Of a DNA stretch of 64,000 bases, positions 1 to 11,510 are shown piece after piece (position 1 is the first letter of the stretch; each line of letters opens with the position of its first letter). This DNA is from Numida meleagris (lineage: Eukaryota > Chordata > Aves > Galliformes > Numididae): the NCBI RefSeq assembly GCF_002078875.1, contig NC_034421.1, forward strand, positions 5,990,499 through 6,054,498. The letters run 5' to 3'. The notes under the pieces were generated by a model. It saw nothing but the letters and a program-made list of their open reading frames with translations, had not been told where the DNA came from and did not search any database. The position numbers and the translations under genes are program-made.

Positions 1-2324
1 CGCTCCCCTCCCCTCCCAGATGAAATCCAAACCCCAAACATGAACCGGACCTAATACTTTGTTTTTCCCTTTTGTTAAGGGCTGTTCCATAGAAACAAGG
101 CCAGCAGCTTGGAGCCCATTCATTCTGCAAGTAATGTGCACGGGGGTGTATGGGCAGGATAAGCTCCCTGGAGCAGGGCTGTGGGACAACTGAGAGCAGA
201 GCAGATCCAGAACCTCAATTTTCTTTCCCTATAGCCTCAAGTTTTATAGTTTGGGTACCTGTGTTCTTTGTGTCCTTCCTCCATGGAAGGGTCTCCAGCC
301 ACACGTTAACCCCTCCAGCCCTGGAGGAAAGCATCATCCCCGCTCCAGAGATGGATGGCGAGGAGGTAACTTTCCCAGAAGTGACAGGAGGTACCAGCAG
401 GAAGGGCACATGGCAGAGATGCAGTTATTTATAAAAATCAGTCAAGCAGATGAGAAAATTTTGCATTGGACTGGAGGGAGCCCAGTGGCAAAGCCCAGAC
501 TGGAAACCACATTCCACACTCTCGGGCCATCACTTTGCCCAGCAGTGCAGCAGGCAAATGTCCCCTGACCATGCACGGCCATGGAGAGCTCTGAGCCTGG
601 CTCAGAGAGGTGCACACTCACCACAATAATTGCACCTGCTGGCCCAAGGCGTGAACTGGCCCCTTTGGGTTTTTTTTAGACTTTATTGTGCACAAAACTC
701 AAAAATAGAAGCAAAAATTATTGGGTAAGGTAAAAACAAATTTTACCTTTCGTTCTTGGTTTATTGGTTACTGGAAAATAAGTTTTACAAACTATCTCTT
801 GCAAAGGACTTGTTTGCAGCTAGTTTATATAGTAGCTTTTGTTCACATAAAAATTTAGAAAGCTACTTTCCTCTTCTCCTTTCCCCCCCTCCAATACATA
901 AGGGAGGTATTACAGTGTGAAATATATCTACCGCTAGCAGGGCTGTGTTGTGAAGCTAAAATGAACACAGTAAATTCTGAGAAGGAATTTGTTTAACCTA
1001 TAACCTTAAAGTAATAAGTGGAGTGCTAAATGTTTTGGCTCACACTGATATATTTTTATAACACTTGGCAAGGCAGCTAGGAGTCTGAAAGAAAAACTCG
1101 AGCACTGGAGACACAGCTCCTGCCTCTCTGTCTCGGGGAGGCTGAGCCTCAGCTGGGCACTGAGCCCCATCCTCACGCGGGCACCGAGAGCACACGTGGC
1201 ACCATGTGAGTATGAGTGGGGCTGCTGCATGAAACCAGCACGGCTCAGTCCACCCTGCTGTAAGCTGCATTCGTTTGCTTTTTGTAATTTAATTAACATC
1301 CCTCCGGAGGCTGTGCTGGAGATAGCGTGGGTCCTGTGGTCCTTGGGGCCCCGCTGCTCCCCGTTTCCCCATCTGCCACTGGGAATGAAAGTTCCCCTCC
1401 TCCCTGCAGCACGAAAACACGTTTTCCCAAAGATTTAAAGGGGATGCAATATGCAGGCCTGGTTTTCCTTCATTAACACCCGGCTGACATGGATTTCAAT
1501 AACGTCACTCCCTGCTCGTGCCACCGGCAGAGCCGCACTGGGGTGCCGAGCATTGCTGGGTTTCACAGCAAGCCCCCTCCTGCTCTGTGCTGGCCCCAGG
1601 GCAGAGGGCAACAGCCTGACCTCAGCTTCCCAAACCCACAGGGAGCTGCAGAGCAGGAGCTTTCATGACTGAGATGCAGAGCAATGTTTGGCCCATCGCC
1701 TGGCAGGGGGCCAGGGTACGGTCTGGCCCAAAGGCCTCCTGTATGCTTTGGTTGCGAAGCCACACACCACAGGTTAAAGCAAATCCTTCTTTCTTTCCAG
1801 ACAGCGTCACTCCTGTCACACCTCAGCCCAAGGTGATGTTTTTCCTGGGAGGAGACCAAGGCTCTGCGCTGGAGCTGGCGGTGCTGGAAGGGAACCGTGG
1901 ACACGAGGGATTCCAGCTCCCCAGTTCTGGGGGTGCAAGGCTGGGGAAGGAGGGGTTCAGGCTTGTTGAGGACCGCAAGCAGGCCAGATCCTGAGCAGGG
2001 CACTGGGAGGTGGAAGCTTCACCATGCAGAGATGGGAAAGTGGATTTTGGGGGGGGTCACAGAGAGCCATGAAGTTTCCCAGTCACCCCATGAGAGCAGA
2101 GGTGCAGCAAAGGAAGCTCACCACAGTGACTGTTGCTGTCCTGTTGAAGAGGAAAAGGTCCACGCTCTACCCACATGGCATGGTACTTCCACCCCTTCCA
2201 TTGTGAAAACAGCACTTCAAAAAGATGTTCCTCCTTGGGCTAAAAGCACCCCATGCCTTGCATTGCTGTGGCACTGAGGATCTGTTCCTTTCACCCATGC
2301 AGGACACTGCCCTGAGGAAGTAAA
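1..2324. other. Gene-free flank, far downstream of SOX8
   Basis: No supportable exon on either strand. Short open frames here have no recognisable domain and no splice-site context. An AT-rich stretch at 670-1060 is unlike its GC-richer neighbours but has no repeat signature that I recognise. Confidence 0.6.
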
Positions 2325-2410
2325 AAAGCATTGACATTACAGATTTAGAGACAGGGAAACTGAGTTACAGAACTCTTAAGCGACCTCCTCCAAGGCACGC
2401 ACGGAGCCTA
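2325..2410 (+). repeat. MIR-like ancient SINE core fragment
   Basis: The order of words ACAGAT, GGAAACTGAG, ACAGA, TAAG, GAC, CCAAGGCACGCA follows the MIR core, which is the common signature of this ancient tRNA-derived SINE. The copy is short and diverged. Assignment is by eye only. Confidence 0.4.
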
Positions 2411-2549
2411 TGGTGGGTGCCACGTGTTGGGACAAGGTCTCTCCCCTCTAGCAGCCCCCAGGAAAGCACTGTGCCTGCAGAACCTACCCCAGGGAGCACG
2501 GACAGCAGCAGGAATGCTTCACGTCCCTTGTCCTCCCCATCTTTTTTTT

Positions 2550-3010
2550 TTTTTTTAATTTGGCGTTATTAATCTCTGGGGTGACATAAATAACCTTGCT
2601 TGCCCCTTCCCCGCCTCCACCTCCCAGATCATTTACTGTGGATTAATATTTGCTAGCTCGTTTGCACAGTAGCCTGTAGATTTTCAGCCTCCTTGCTGGA
2701 ATGATGTTGACTTGCAGAGAAATTACAGGGGCTTTGCCCTGGTACAAAGCAAACAGTGTGTGCTGTAATCAGACTCAACACCTCAGCAAATAATGAAAAG
2801 AGATATTATGTGGCTATAATTTCCACGCGGGATTAGGTGTTTGTCTTGTAAAGCATTCAGGTGCCGCTGGGTGTATAAATGAGTGTGTAATTATGGTCAT
2901 CAGGTTAAACAGAGGGAGCAGGAATCCGACCCGGGCTCGGGCGTGCACAGATGGGCCTGGCGGTAGCTGTTAATTTGCAGCTATGAATGGCTCTTACAGG
3001 TCCCGATTAT
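2550..3010. promoter_or_regulatory. Candidate conserved noncoding element (2.6-3.0 kb)
   Basis: After a T15 run the base composition turns to a mixed, non-repetitive AT-rich text with many TAAT, ATTA and TTAAT cores (for example GGATTAATATTTGC, GTGTAATTATGGTCATCAGG) and a GATTAGG. Such homeodomain-rich unique DNA in a gene desert beside a developmental regulator is typical of enhancers. Conservation cannot be measured here. Confidence 0.3.
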
Positions 3011-6000
3011 TTGAGTGACTCGGCTTCTATTTATGGTTCCCGAAAGCAGAGCCTGACCCAAGGCTTGTAGGAGTCCACAGGAGTCTTTCCCCCAGTTCAG
3101 TACTGAGCGCCCTGCAGAAGAGCTTTTGCTCACCTGATTTTTTGTGTAAATCAAGAATGCTAAAAGAGCTTCTTACACTGCTCCCAGACAACATGGACCT
3201 CATCTGCCTATGGAAGTTTTTTGTTTGACGAAGGAGAAGCATTGGGGCAGGGAGAGTGCAGGGACTCCACTGTCCAAGGGACACGTCCCCAGCAGCTCCT
3301 CGCTCTGGAGAGGTTTGGGCAGTGATGGGATGGCAGCACACACTAAATTTCCTCCTGAAATTGTGCCTTGCTCCCTGAAGCTGGAGACATACCAACCCAT
3401 CTTCCCCAGACCAGCTGGGAGCTGACAGCTCTCTCAGTAAACTCAGGTAAAGGAACCAAAGGACAACAAAGGGGTCTGAGAATGGAGGGCAAAAATGTAC
3501 TCCCACAGTTAAAATGCAGGGTGGGAATGGGATCTTGCCTACAAAATCCAGCAAGGTCCAGCATGGAATGACCAAAGTCCAGAAATGGAAGTTGTGTAAA
3601 GCTAAGATGGAATAGGTAGTGGGCTGGGCTGGCAAGAAATGTTTGTTGCTTTTTAACATCCCATGGAACAATGATGGACTCAGCCTCTCCAGGTGGATAC
3701 AGGGATGTGCCCCCACCAAGCATTCACTTTTGGGTTCAATTCAGAGAAAATACAAGTTATCTCATGGCCCAAAAGGTGATCCAACTTAATCCCACAGTTT
3801 AGTTCTACAAACCCAATGAACTTTCCCCCATATGGACTAAGCCTACCCATGCAAACCATGGCAGCGCTCTGGCTCCCAAGCCTTCCAGACAGCTGCTCTC
3901 CTCTAGTGCCCATGACTGGACTGGAGCTGTGAGGACAAGGGTGACAACCAGAAGGCTCTGGGCAGCCTTGTAGGGAGAGGAGCAGCTTTGCAAAGGAAGG
4001 GGCATTGTGGGGCAGCAGAGCCAGCCCAGCTGCCAAAGTTGGACAGAGCAAGCAGGAGGAGAATGCTGGAGGAGGAGGCTGGGCTGGTGTCTGGCAGAGG
4101 ATGAGGCATCTGCCCAAGCTCTGGCACAGCTGCTGGAGATGAAGGGATGGTTCGCAATCCCAGCAGCTGCCTGGAGCCATCTCGGCTGTCCAGCCCCGTG
4201 GATGGAGGCAGGAGAGCAACACCTTCCATAACATCCTCAGGGCCATGTTTCCCCCCAAAACACCACCCCATCACAGGGCTGCTCCTATGCAGAGCCCCAT
4301 AAATACTCTGGGTCAGTGTCCTCAAGGAGATAGGTCTACAGGCCCTCGGCACGCAAGAAAACAGCCCGGCCAAAATGTCTACGCCGCACTCACGCCTTCC
4401 CCGAAATGGAGTCACAGCTTATTATAGCAAATGTTATTGCAGCAGAGAAAGAGGCTGCATCCAGGAGCAGGCAATATCCTGCCTGAAATGTTCAGGGACC
4501 TCTGCCATGTGTGCATTCTTCCACGGTGTAATTAGGGTGGCAGGCGCTGGCGACAAGCGCGCAGTCTGCTCAGGACGGGATTGGGTTTTTTTCTCTCTCT
4601 TTGCAGGAGATTCACCTCACATCGGGAGCACACTAGTTTATTGAACACAAAATGTTCCAGAGGAAATAATTAAAGTGGGGTGGAGTGACAGAGTGCTCCA
4701 TTAATGTCACCTAAGAGAAAAAGGGCGTCCAGAAAGAAAGAATTCAGGAAAGCTCTGATGGCCCCATGTGCTCTCAGTGAGAAACAGGGACGTGAAGCTG
4801 ATGCTCTCCTGGGGAAAGTCTGTAGCAAACTGATGGTTTCTGGGATCAGAGTGAATAAAATGCAGATATTCCTAAAGCAGAGCATAGTGTGAACTCGCTC
4901 ACCAGCCTGCAGCCGTGCAGAGTGTTGGGGGCACCCAAGGGGCTGGGAGAGGCCATGTCCCCTCTGAGTACACTGGCAGAAGGGAGGCCACTGTGCTAAA
5001 TGCTGTGTGGAAGGAGGGACAAAGTCTTGAACAAGGGGTGGTGGCAGTGGTGATGTGTTAGTCTAGCTGTGTGTTTGTCCACCCGGGGATGCAGGCACTG
5101 GGGGAAGCTGCCCCAAGTCTTCTGAATGTCGCAAAACTGTTTTCAAATTACAAGTTTTAACTCTCTCTTATCAGTGTTGCAAGGCTTTTACTTGTTGAAG
5201 AGACCTTGCATTCCTCCTTGTTGGAGATTCTTGCTTTCAGAGTGAAAAGACATTGCAGCTGAAGTCACTGGTGCATGATGAGGTTGGGGTTCTGATCAGT
5301 CCCTTCAGTCACTGCATCATCGTATTTCCTCCCATGTGAAGTCCCCGCTGCTTGTTAGGGATTGGGTTCAACCCTTTCCCAACAAAGAACCAAGCAGCAT
5401 CTTGGAGGAAGGTGGAATTCATACCATGAGGTGGAGAGGAATCTGCTCACAGGGCTGGAAGGAACAAAGTTCTGCAGAGCTTCAGACCTGTTGAACTGCA
5501 GTCATAGTGGGCAGTGAGTTCTGGGGTGCTCAGGGAGAAAGATACTGTAGGTATGTGACTGGTAGAGTCAGGACACATAGAGCCCTGAAGTAGTCAATAA
5601 CATACCTAATAATAATTCACTATTTAAGTCCACTTCATTAAGGGAAATGCAGACCTTTAAGCCAGGCTACATAACTATAAAGCCCATGTCCTTAGACTGA
5701 GAAGACTTAAGAAGTTTAGGGGGAAAAATTAACTACTGAGTAGGCTTGTGTTTGCTGAGGATGTCTGGAAATAACTTCATTCATTCAACGCTAGGTGGGT
5801 ATATGGGGGAAATGAGTTACCCTGAGTACTGCTTTTGGGCTAAAGCATACACTTAATATTTAGCTTGTTGTTTTCCTGTCTCCTCTCAGGGGTGACCTGG
5901 TCCCTAGGGAGAAATTTCCACAGCTATTTTGGAGCCCAAGGATGTGATTCACTTGGAGCAACAGATGCAAATGGTAAAATAAGCATCTGTCATGTCTGTC

Positions 6001-6637
6001 CCCAGGAAGTGGAGGAAAGCTGTCACACTTTAAGCTCTGTGGTGGACACCTAAATGCATAGCATGCTTCTCCCATGGGTGAGTGCCCTGATGCTGCTGCT
6101 GGCTGATGTCCCAAACTTCAGCCCCAGCTGAGAGCAGGTCTGGGTACCTTGGCCCTCTGGGAGCCACTCTGTCCCTGAGCTGCATCCCTTCTTCTTGTAG
6201 TTGCAGCTGCCTGCTTCAGAGAAAAACAGCACAAAACATGAAATATCTGACCCAGATGAAAGGACTGTGCCTTGGCAGAGAACACACAGTCACATCTCAG
6301 GCAGTGCCCTTAGAGCCAGCTCTGTGCCCAGGCCCCGATGCCGAGCAGGAAGCAGGGGGATGTGTATGTCACCATGGCCACACTGCCTGGGTCTGGGAGT
6401 TGGGCAAGGGCAGCATGCCTACAGCAGGAGGGTAAATGAGGGGTCCGCATCCTGCAGGCAGGAGCCCAGCCTTGCCTCCTGCCCAGAGATCTGCCTAGCG
6501 GCCTCATGCAAAGACACAGCAGCAACACTTTCCTCTCATACCACAGCTGCACAGGGCTCTCCTTCAGGAGGAGACAGAGAGACACCAGCAAAGCAGCTGC
6601 AGCCTTTGGGCTCCACAGCCCAGCCTTCAGCTGCTGC
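3011..6637. other. Gene-free stretch
   Basis: I see no exon, RNA gene or recognisable transposon here. The longer open frames, including one of 230 codons on the minus strand at 3027-3719, are Pro/Ser/Leu-rich with no domain and look like chance. Confidence 0.55.
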
Positions 6638-6795
6638 AGGCCTTTCGTGGCATAGCCACGGGTCTCAGGCAGCAGAAGGCCTCAAGTGCCCATGGCCTTT
6701 GGGTGGCAGTAGGCCTCAGGAGCCAGTAGGCCTCAGGTGGCAGTAGGCCTCAGGTGCCCAAGGCCTTCGGGTGGCTGCAGGACTCGCGTGCCTTT
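6638..6795 (+). repeat. 17-bp minisatellite, about 9 units
   Basis: Units such as AGGCCTCAGGTGGCAGT start at 6677, 6694, 6711, 6728, 6745, 6762 and 6779, every 17 bp, with a diverged unit at 6660 and another at 6638 separated by a 5-bp irregularity. Sub-types alternate (TGCCCA-, TGGCAGT- and GCCAGT-ended), suggesting local duplication of unit groups. It is not coding. Confidence 0.85.
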
Positions 6796-6981
6796 CCCCA
6801 GCCCCAGCACAACCCAGAGTGCTGCAGTGAGAGGGAAGAACTGAAGTGCAGGTAGTTTCATAGAGGCCATGTGTAATTAATAGATAAAATGTAGCCATCT
6901 ATTTTGCAGCAGAAGCTGCTGCATTTGCACAAGGAGGAGCAGGATTTTAAAAGGCTGAAAAGACAAAGCTTTAATGGCCTC

Positions 6982-7298
6982 TGCAGTGGAAATGCTAAGT
7001 CAGAGCCTGAAACAGTGATTGAGCACCTGGTGGTTGGCAGGGCCAACCCAGGAGAGCCCAGGTGCATGCAGTGCACCTGAGTGACTGGAAGTCTGGTCCC
7101 AGACCTCATTTAAGGGTTGGCAGGGAAGGCAAAGGTATCTTGTTGGAGAGCCGTGCCTACTTGAGACCTTCCAAAGGTAAGTAGTTTTTCTTCTTTTGTT
7201 TCTGTGTCTATGGCTGCTGCTTTTGGGCTTGTTCTCATTTGCTGCAGCCTAGGACTGTACCACCCTGCTACTATTGCTGTACTTTCTATCGCATTACA
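6982..7298 (+). mobile_element. LTR-like dispersed repeat, copy 1
   Basis: About 317 bp that match 55004-55338 over nearly the full length in the same orientation. The outer ends read TGCAGTGG and GCATTACA, a TG...CA pair as in LTRs, and the flanks GGCCTC and GGACTC differ at one of six positions, like an aged 6-bp target duplication. An internal CATTTAAGG could be a TATA-like box. No internal retroviral coding region adjoins, so it would be a solo LTR. Family name unknown to me. It could also be another interspersed repeat with chance TG/CA ends. Confidence 0.6.
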
Positions 7299-10200
7299 GG
7301 ACTCATCCTTCAAACTCTGCACACAGAAATGTTTGTGGGCCCAATAGCAGGCATTTATATGCACTAAGGGAGCTGTAAAACAATTCCCTCTCGCCTTGGT
7401 ACAGCTCCAGGCTGCCTTTGTATGGAGTGAATGATGCAAATCTATGTCCCTTGCTTTACTTCTCATCCACACACCTCCTCTTGCCCCATGCTCGCGCTGC
7501 AGCTGTGAGGAGAGTCAGTGCTAGTGGGGAGCACTGCTCAGCTGGGTTGGAGGTGGTAGGGATGGGAAGGCAGGAGGGGATGGGGATGGTAACGTGGGCA
7601 AGTATGAGGTACTGGTTCTAATCAAAGAATGATCCAGCATCAGAGCCAGTATTATCAGCCTGTATTTTCCTTCTTTGTCTCCTCTGTAGGAACTGACACA
7701 ATTTCGCTTTGTTAATCTCAAAGAAGTAAATGAAAGCTGCGAGGAAGACTTGATGTCAGAAGATCCCTGAGTCTGACTAGAGCTGGAAGGGAGGCAGCAA
7801 TCACTTCATCTCATTCATGCTTGTGACTGAATGCTGTCTCTAGCATTCCTTCTCAGAGGAAAGAAAAAGCAGATGCCCACAGTGTGTGTGTGGGGGAGGT
7901 CTGCTCTCAGACCAGTCAGGTAATGAGGAAAGACTCCAAGAGCTGTCCACAAAACCAGCTGCTCACCTCTTGTTATCCTAGTTAAGGAACAGGGCACCTC
8001 TGAAGGGACAGAGTGGCAAACTGAGTGCCGAGGGCTGCAGGCAGCACTGAGAGGAGGAATAGCACGGCCCTAAAGCCAGAGCCCACATGTGGCCACCCAC
8101 AGCCATCAGCAGACATGAGTGCATTCAGCAAACCTCCAGCCAGGATGATCGCATGCAGTAATGACATTAATAAGAGTAATAAAACCCCACTCCAACTGTA
8201 ATAGTAAAGCTGAAGTGTGGAAGAAAGTAAAAATTATGCAAAGGAGGCTTATCAACTGATCAGAATAACAAGTGAACTTGATCTGCAAGGGGACAGCCTT
8301 CCTGAGTAATGAGGATTATTTACACGTGATTTCCCTTGCAAATTCAGCTGCACATTCCCAATACCAGCAGCACAGGGGTTGCTCAAGTGCCCAGCTATGT
8401 CTCTCTGAGGCTGAGCATTACCCTCAGTGCAGGGCCTGGGCTGTACATGGGGCTGTGCCACACTGTCAGCTTTTTGCACTAAAACACTGGCCCTGGGTAG
8501 GGCGTATCTTCGTGTCACCCTGGGTTGTGTTGGGTGTTGTGTCTCACAGACATCATTTTGCTCTCTATGGCTGTGCTGAGTGTATAAAGAAAACCAGTTA
8601 GCATCATCTGCAGCCTCTTCTGAAGGGGGAGCTGGAAGACACAGAAGTGAGTTTACATTTTGGCAATTAACACTGTTTGTAGCTATTTTTCTCATCATTA
8701 GCAGGCGAAGCATCTGCCCTGTATCACAGAGCAGTACTTGCCAATGACCCTGAAATCCTGTGCAGCAAGGACAGTCTCAGCAGGCTGGATGTCCCACTTC
8801 CTCAGCTCCGAGGGATCGCCTGTTACTGAATGCAGCTTCCAAGCAGTGTTCAAAGATCTGTCTCTTGGAGCTATTTGGGTCATACCCATGGTTTCTGGGC
8901 CAGCACTATTCCCACATGCATGATCTATGTGTTCCAAAATATTAGTGTATTGGAAAGGTCCTAACTCAATTTCACTCTGCGTTTTCCAGGCATTTATTAA
9001 AACAGTGAGCTGTGAAATTCTGCTATGGATTTCCCCCAGCATAATTTGTGTCTGAGATGTATCACCTTGAGAAGACCAATCCAGCACAAACCTGCACAGG
9101 GGGCATCCTTGCTGGGTGCTAACAGGAGCCTCTCACAGAGGTCCCAGTGCAATATGTGGAGGAAAAAAAAAAAACCCACAACTTTTTCTTCCTGATTATT
9201 CAGTACAGGACATGAGCATCATAAACAACCAGACTTCACTGTCTCTGCAAGAAGGGTGTTTGAGGGACTCTCTGGAGCATTACCTCCCTTTTTCTCAAGT
9301 TTCCCCAGCTTCCCTGTGCAATCACCAGTGCTGGGTGCTGCTCCACGTGTGGCTTTTCCCAAGAAGAGTGAATTTGCTGTTTCCTCCAGTTGTCCCTGGC
9401 TTGGAGACCTCTGCAGTCTTCTGCTGTCCCATGGGAGCAGCAGATACCTGGAAGAGGGAGCAGACATACCTCAGACATTGTGCTCAGGCTGCTGGATTTG
9501 GACTGGACATCAGAGGAGGGTCCATCCCAAAGGTGTGTTACCTTCCCAGTGCAAGCTCTTACAGCCTTCTTAGAGCAGAATTTTGAAGTGTCACTCATGG
9601 TTGTAATCTACCACAAGGTCTTTGGACCACATGCAAAGGTGGAAGATCTCTGAACTAAAGTCTCTGGCAGGGAGACGTGGTTTCAGGGGGACTCAGAAAA
9701 GATCCTGCCATCCCAAATCCTACTCCTGGTGAAGGACCTGTGGTGGGATTGTAGAGGAACTTTGTCCCTTCCCATCCAACCTTGACAGAGGATTTTTGGC
9801 AGGATATGAGCATGGGGCTCCTTGTGAAGGAGCGTTCAGCTCCAGACCTGGCCAGCGTGGACACACAGAGCTCCGTGGGGCTCCAGGGCAAACCTGCACT
9901 TCCAGCAACACAGAGGGACAGCCTCAGCCTTGGTGAGTATGTGAAGAAGTATGAGAAAAGGGGAACTCAATTATTAAGGCCATGTGAATATTTTTGGGCA
10001 GAAGTCCAAGTCTGGCAGTCTCAGTGAGCTGAAACCTACCACACCCATGCCCAACAATGCATATTCTTTTTGGCATACCAGGGGGCAAAGGGCGGCCACT
10101 CACATGCCTGTGCTAGGACTTTGTTTCACAGCTTCGTGCTGTGGAATGGGGACATCCCAACACAAACGTTGTCCCATTGTCCCTCCGCCCCAGTACTCCC

Positions 10201-11159
10201 ACGGTCCAGAGCTGGTCTCCAAAGAGCAGATAGAGGAGGTGCTCTGGGGTTGCATTTCCAACCCCAAGACCATCTGCACTACATGAACTTGCCAAGCTCA
10301 GCATTTCTCACCCCAATAACCTATGGAAGGATTTGCACCATTGTTAAAAAAAATTCAGGGGCTGGCTTACTACAGGATGTTATAGTTTGATTTTTGGTGA
10401 TGGTTTCTCCAGGAGTTACTGTAATAAAGAACTCAGTGCTTACTGAGTTTTGGGTACCAAATGTCCAGGAGAGCACTGACTCTCAGCCGGGATCCACTCT
10501 CATCATACTTGTACAAACCTTAAGTAACATTCCTGGTGTCACTAGAGATACTGCATGTTTGGAGACTCATAAATGAAAATAGGATTTGGCCTACGATTTC
10601 TCCCAACAATCTTTTCTCATGCAAATATGGTCATTTTGCACACGCCTTGAATACCAAATTAGCACGCACTATGCTGCTTGGGCAGGCTCGCACTTCCCGC
10701 ATGCAACCCATGCCCTATTGTTGGCCATGTTGAGTGTGGGCACACGGCTTTCCCTGCCTGGGTGGGGACTGCTCGCTGTAAAATCAGGTTGCTGGTGCTG
10801 CACCACTAGCGGTGTCAGCCCATCAGATGGGGCAGATGCTTCCATGGCAATATTCCGCCCTTGAGCTAGGAGAAGAAATAAAGATGCAACAAGGAGCCTG
10901 GGAAGTCAACAAGGAGCTTTGCTCCATCTCCTGGTTGAAGGTGCTTGAGCATCACAACATGGGGAGGGGATGGGTGGAAACTCCAAGCTTAGGTAAGTGG
11001 CTATGAGGCAGAAGCGCAGAAGAGAAAGGCATATTTCTGCTCTGCCACCCGTAACCTAGGAGAGAGCCCTCATTCCCCAGTCCCTTCAGGTGCGGTGAGG
11101 GACCCGAGCCGGGTGAGTTCACTTTTGTCTGGCTCCGCATCGCGCTGATCCTGCTGCAG
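7299..11159. other. Gene-free stretch
   Basis: No supportable exon. A stretch at 10570-10720 is AT-rich and carries AACAATC followed shortly by the POU octamer ATGCAAAT (10619-10626), a possible small regulatory element. Another octamer lies at 7433-7440. An A12 run lies near 9163. Confidence 0.5.
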
Positions 11160-11510
11160 CTGGGAGGGGATTTCCCGTCGGCTCTAACCCAGCTGCTTAA
11201 AAATACTCCTCCACTAAGTGAGCTAATATTTCATGAATAAATTGAAGTGGTCAAGTCCCATTTTGTGCAGAAAGCACGGTTCCCTGCCGATTAGCCTCCT
11301 TGGTACTTTCGGGGTTATAAATAACTTCACAGGCTCATTCTCTATGCCTTTCAAAATAAAAGCAACATTCGGTTATTTGATTTTTTTTTAATTTTATGCA
11401 AATGATCTTCTGTTCTGTGTTATTATGTAAACGAGCCAACTGAAATGGTAATGAGGGAACCCAGAAGTATGCATATATTAACTGCCGCTATGGAGCTTTA
11501 CACCTACAGA
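11160..11510. promoter_or_regulatory. Candidate conserved noncoding element (11.2-11.5 kb)
   Basis: Unique AT-rich DNA with an octamer ATGCAAAT at 11396-11403, TAATATTTCATGAATAAATT, and repeated TTAT/ATAAA words, sharply bounded by GC-richer DNA on both sides. No repeat signature is seen. A regulatory role towards SOX8 is inference from composition and position. Confidence 0.3.

Noticed and set aside
3027..3719. 230-codon open frame on the minus strand
   Set aside because: No recognisable domain, Pro/Ser/Leu-rich text, no splice or promoter context; frames of this size occur by chance in GC-rich bird DNA.
6982..7298. Complete endogenous retrovirus between 6982 and 55338
   Set aside because: The two LTR-like copies are 48 kb apart with SOX8 and LMF1 between them and no retroviral coding text; they are independent insertions.
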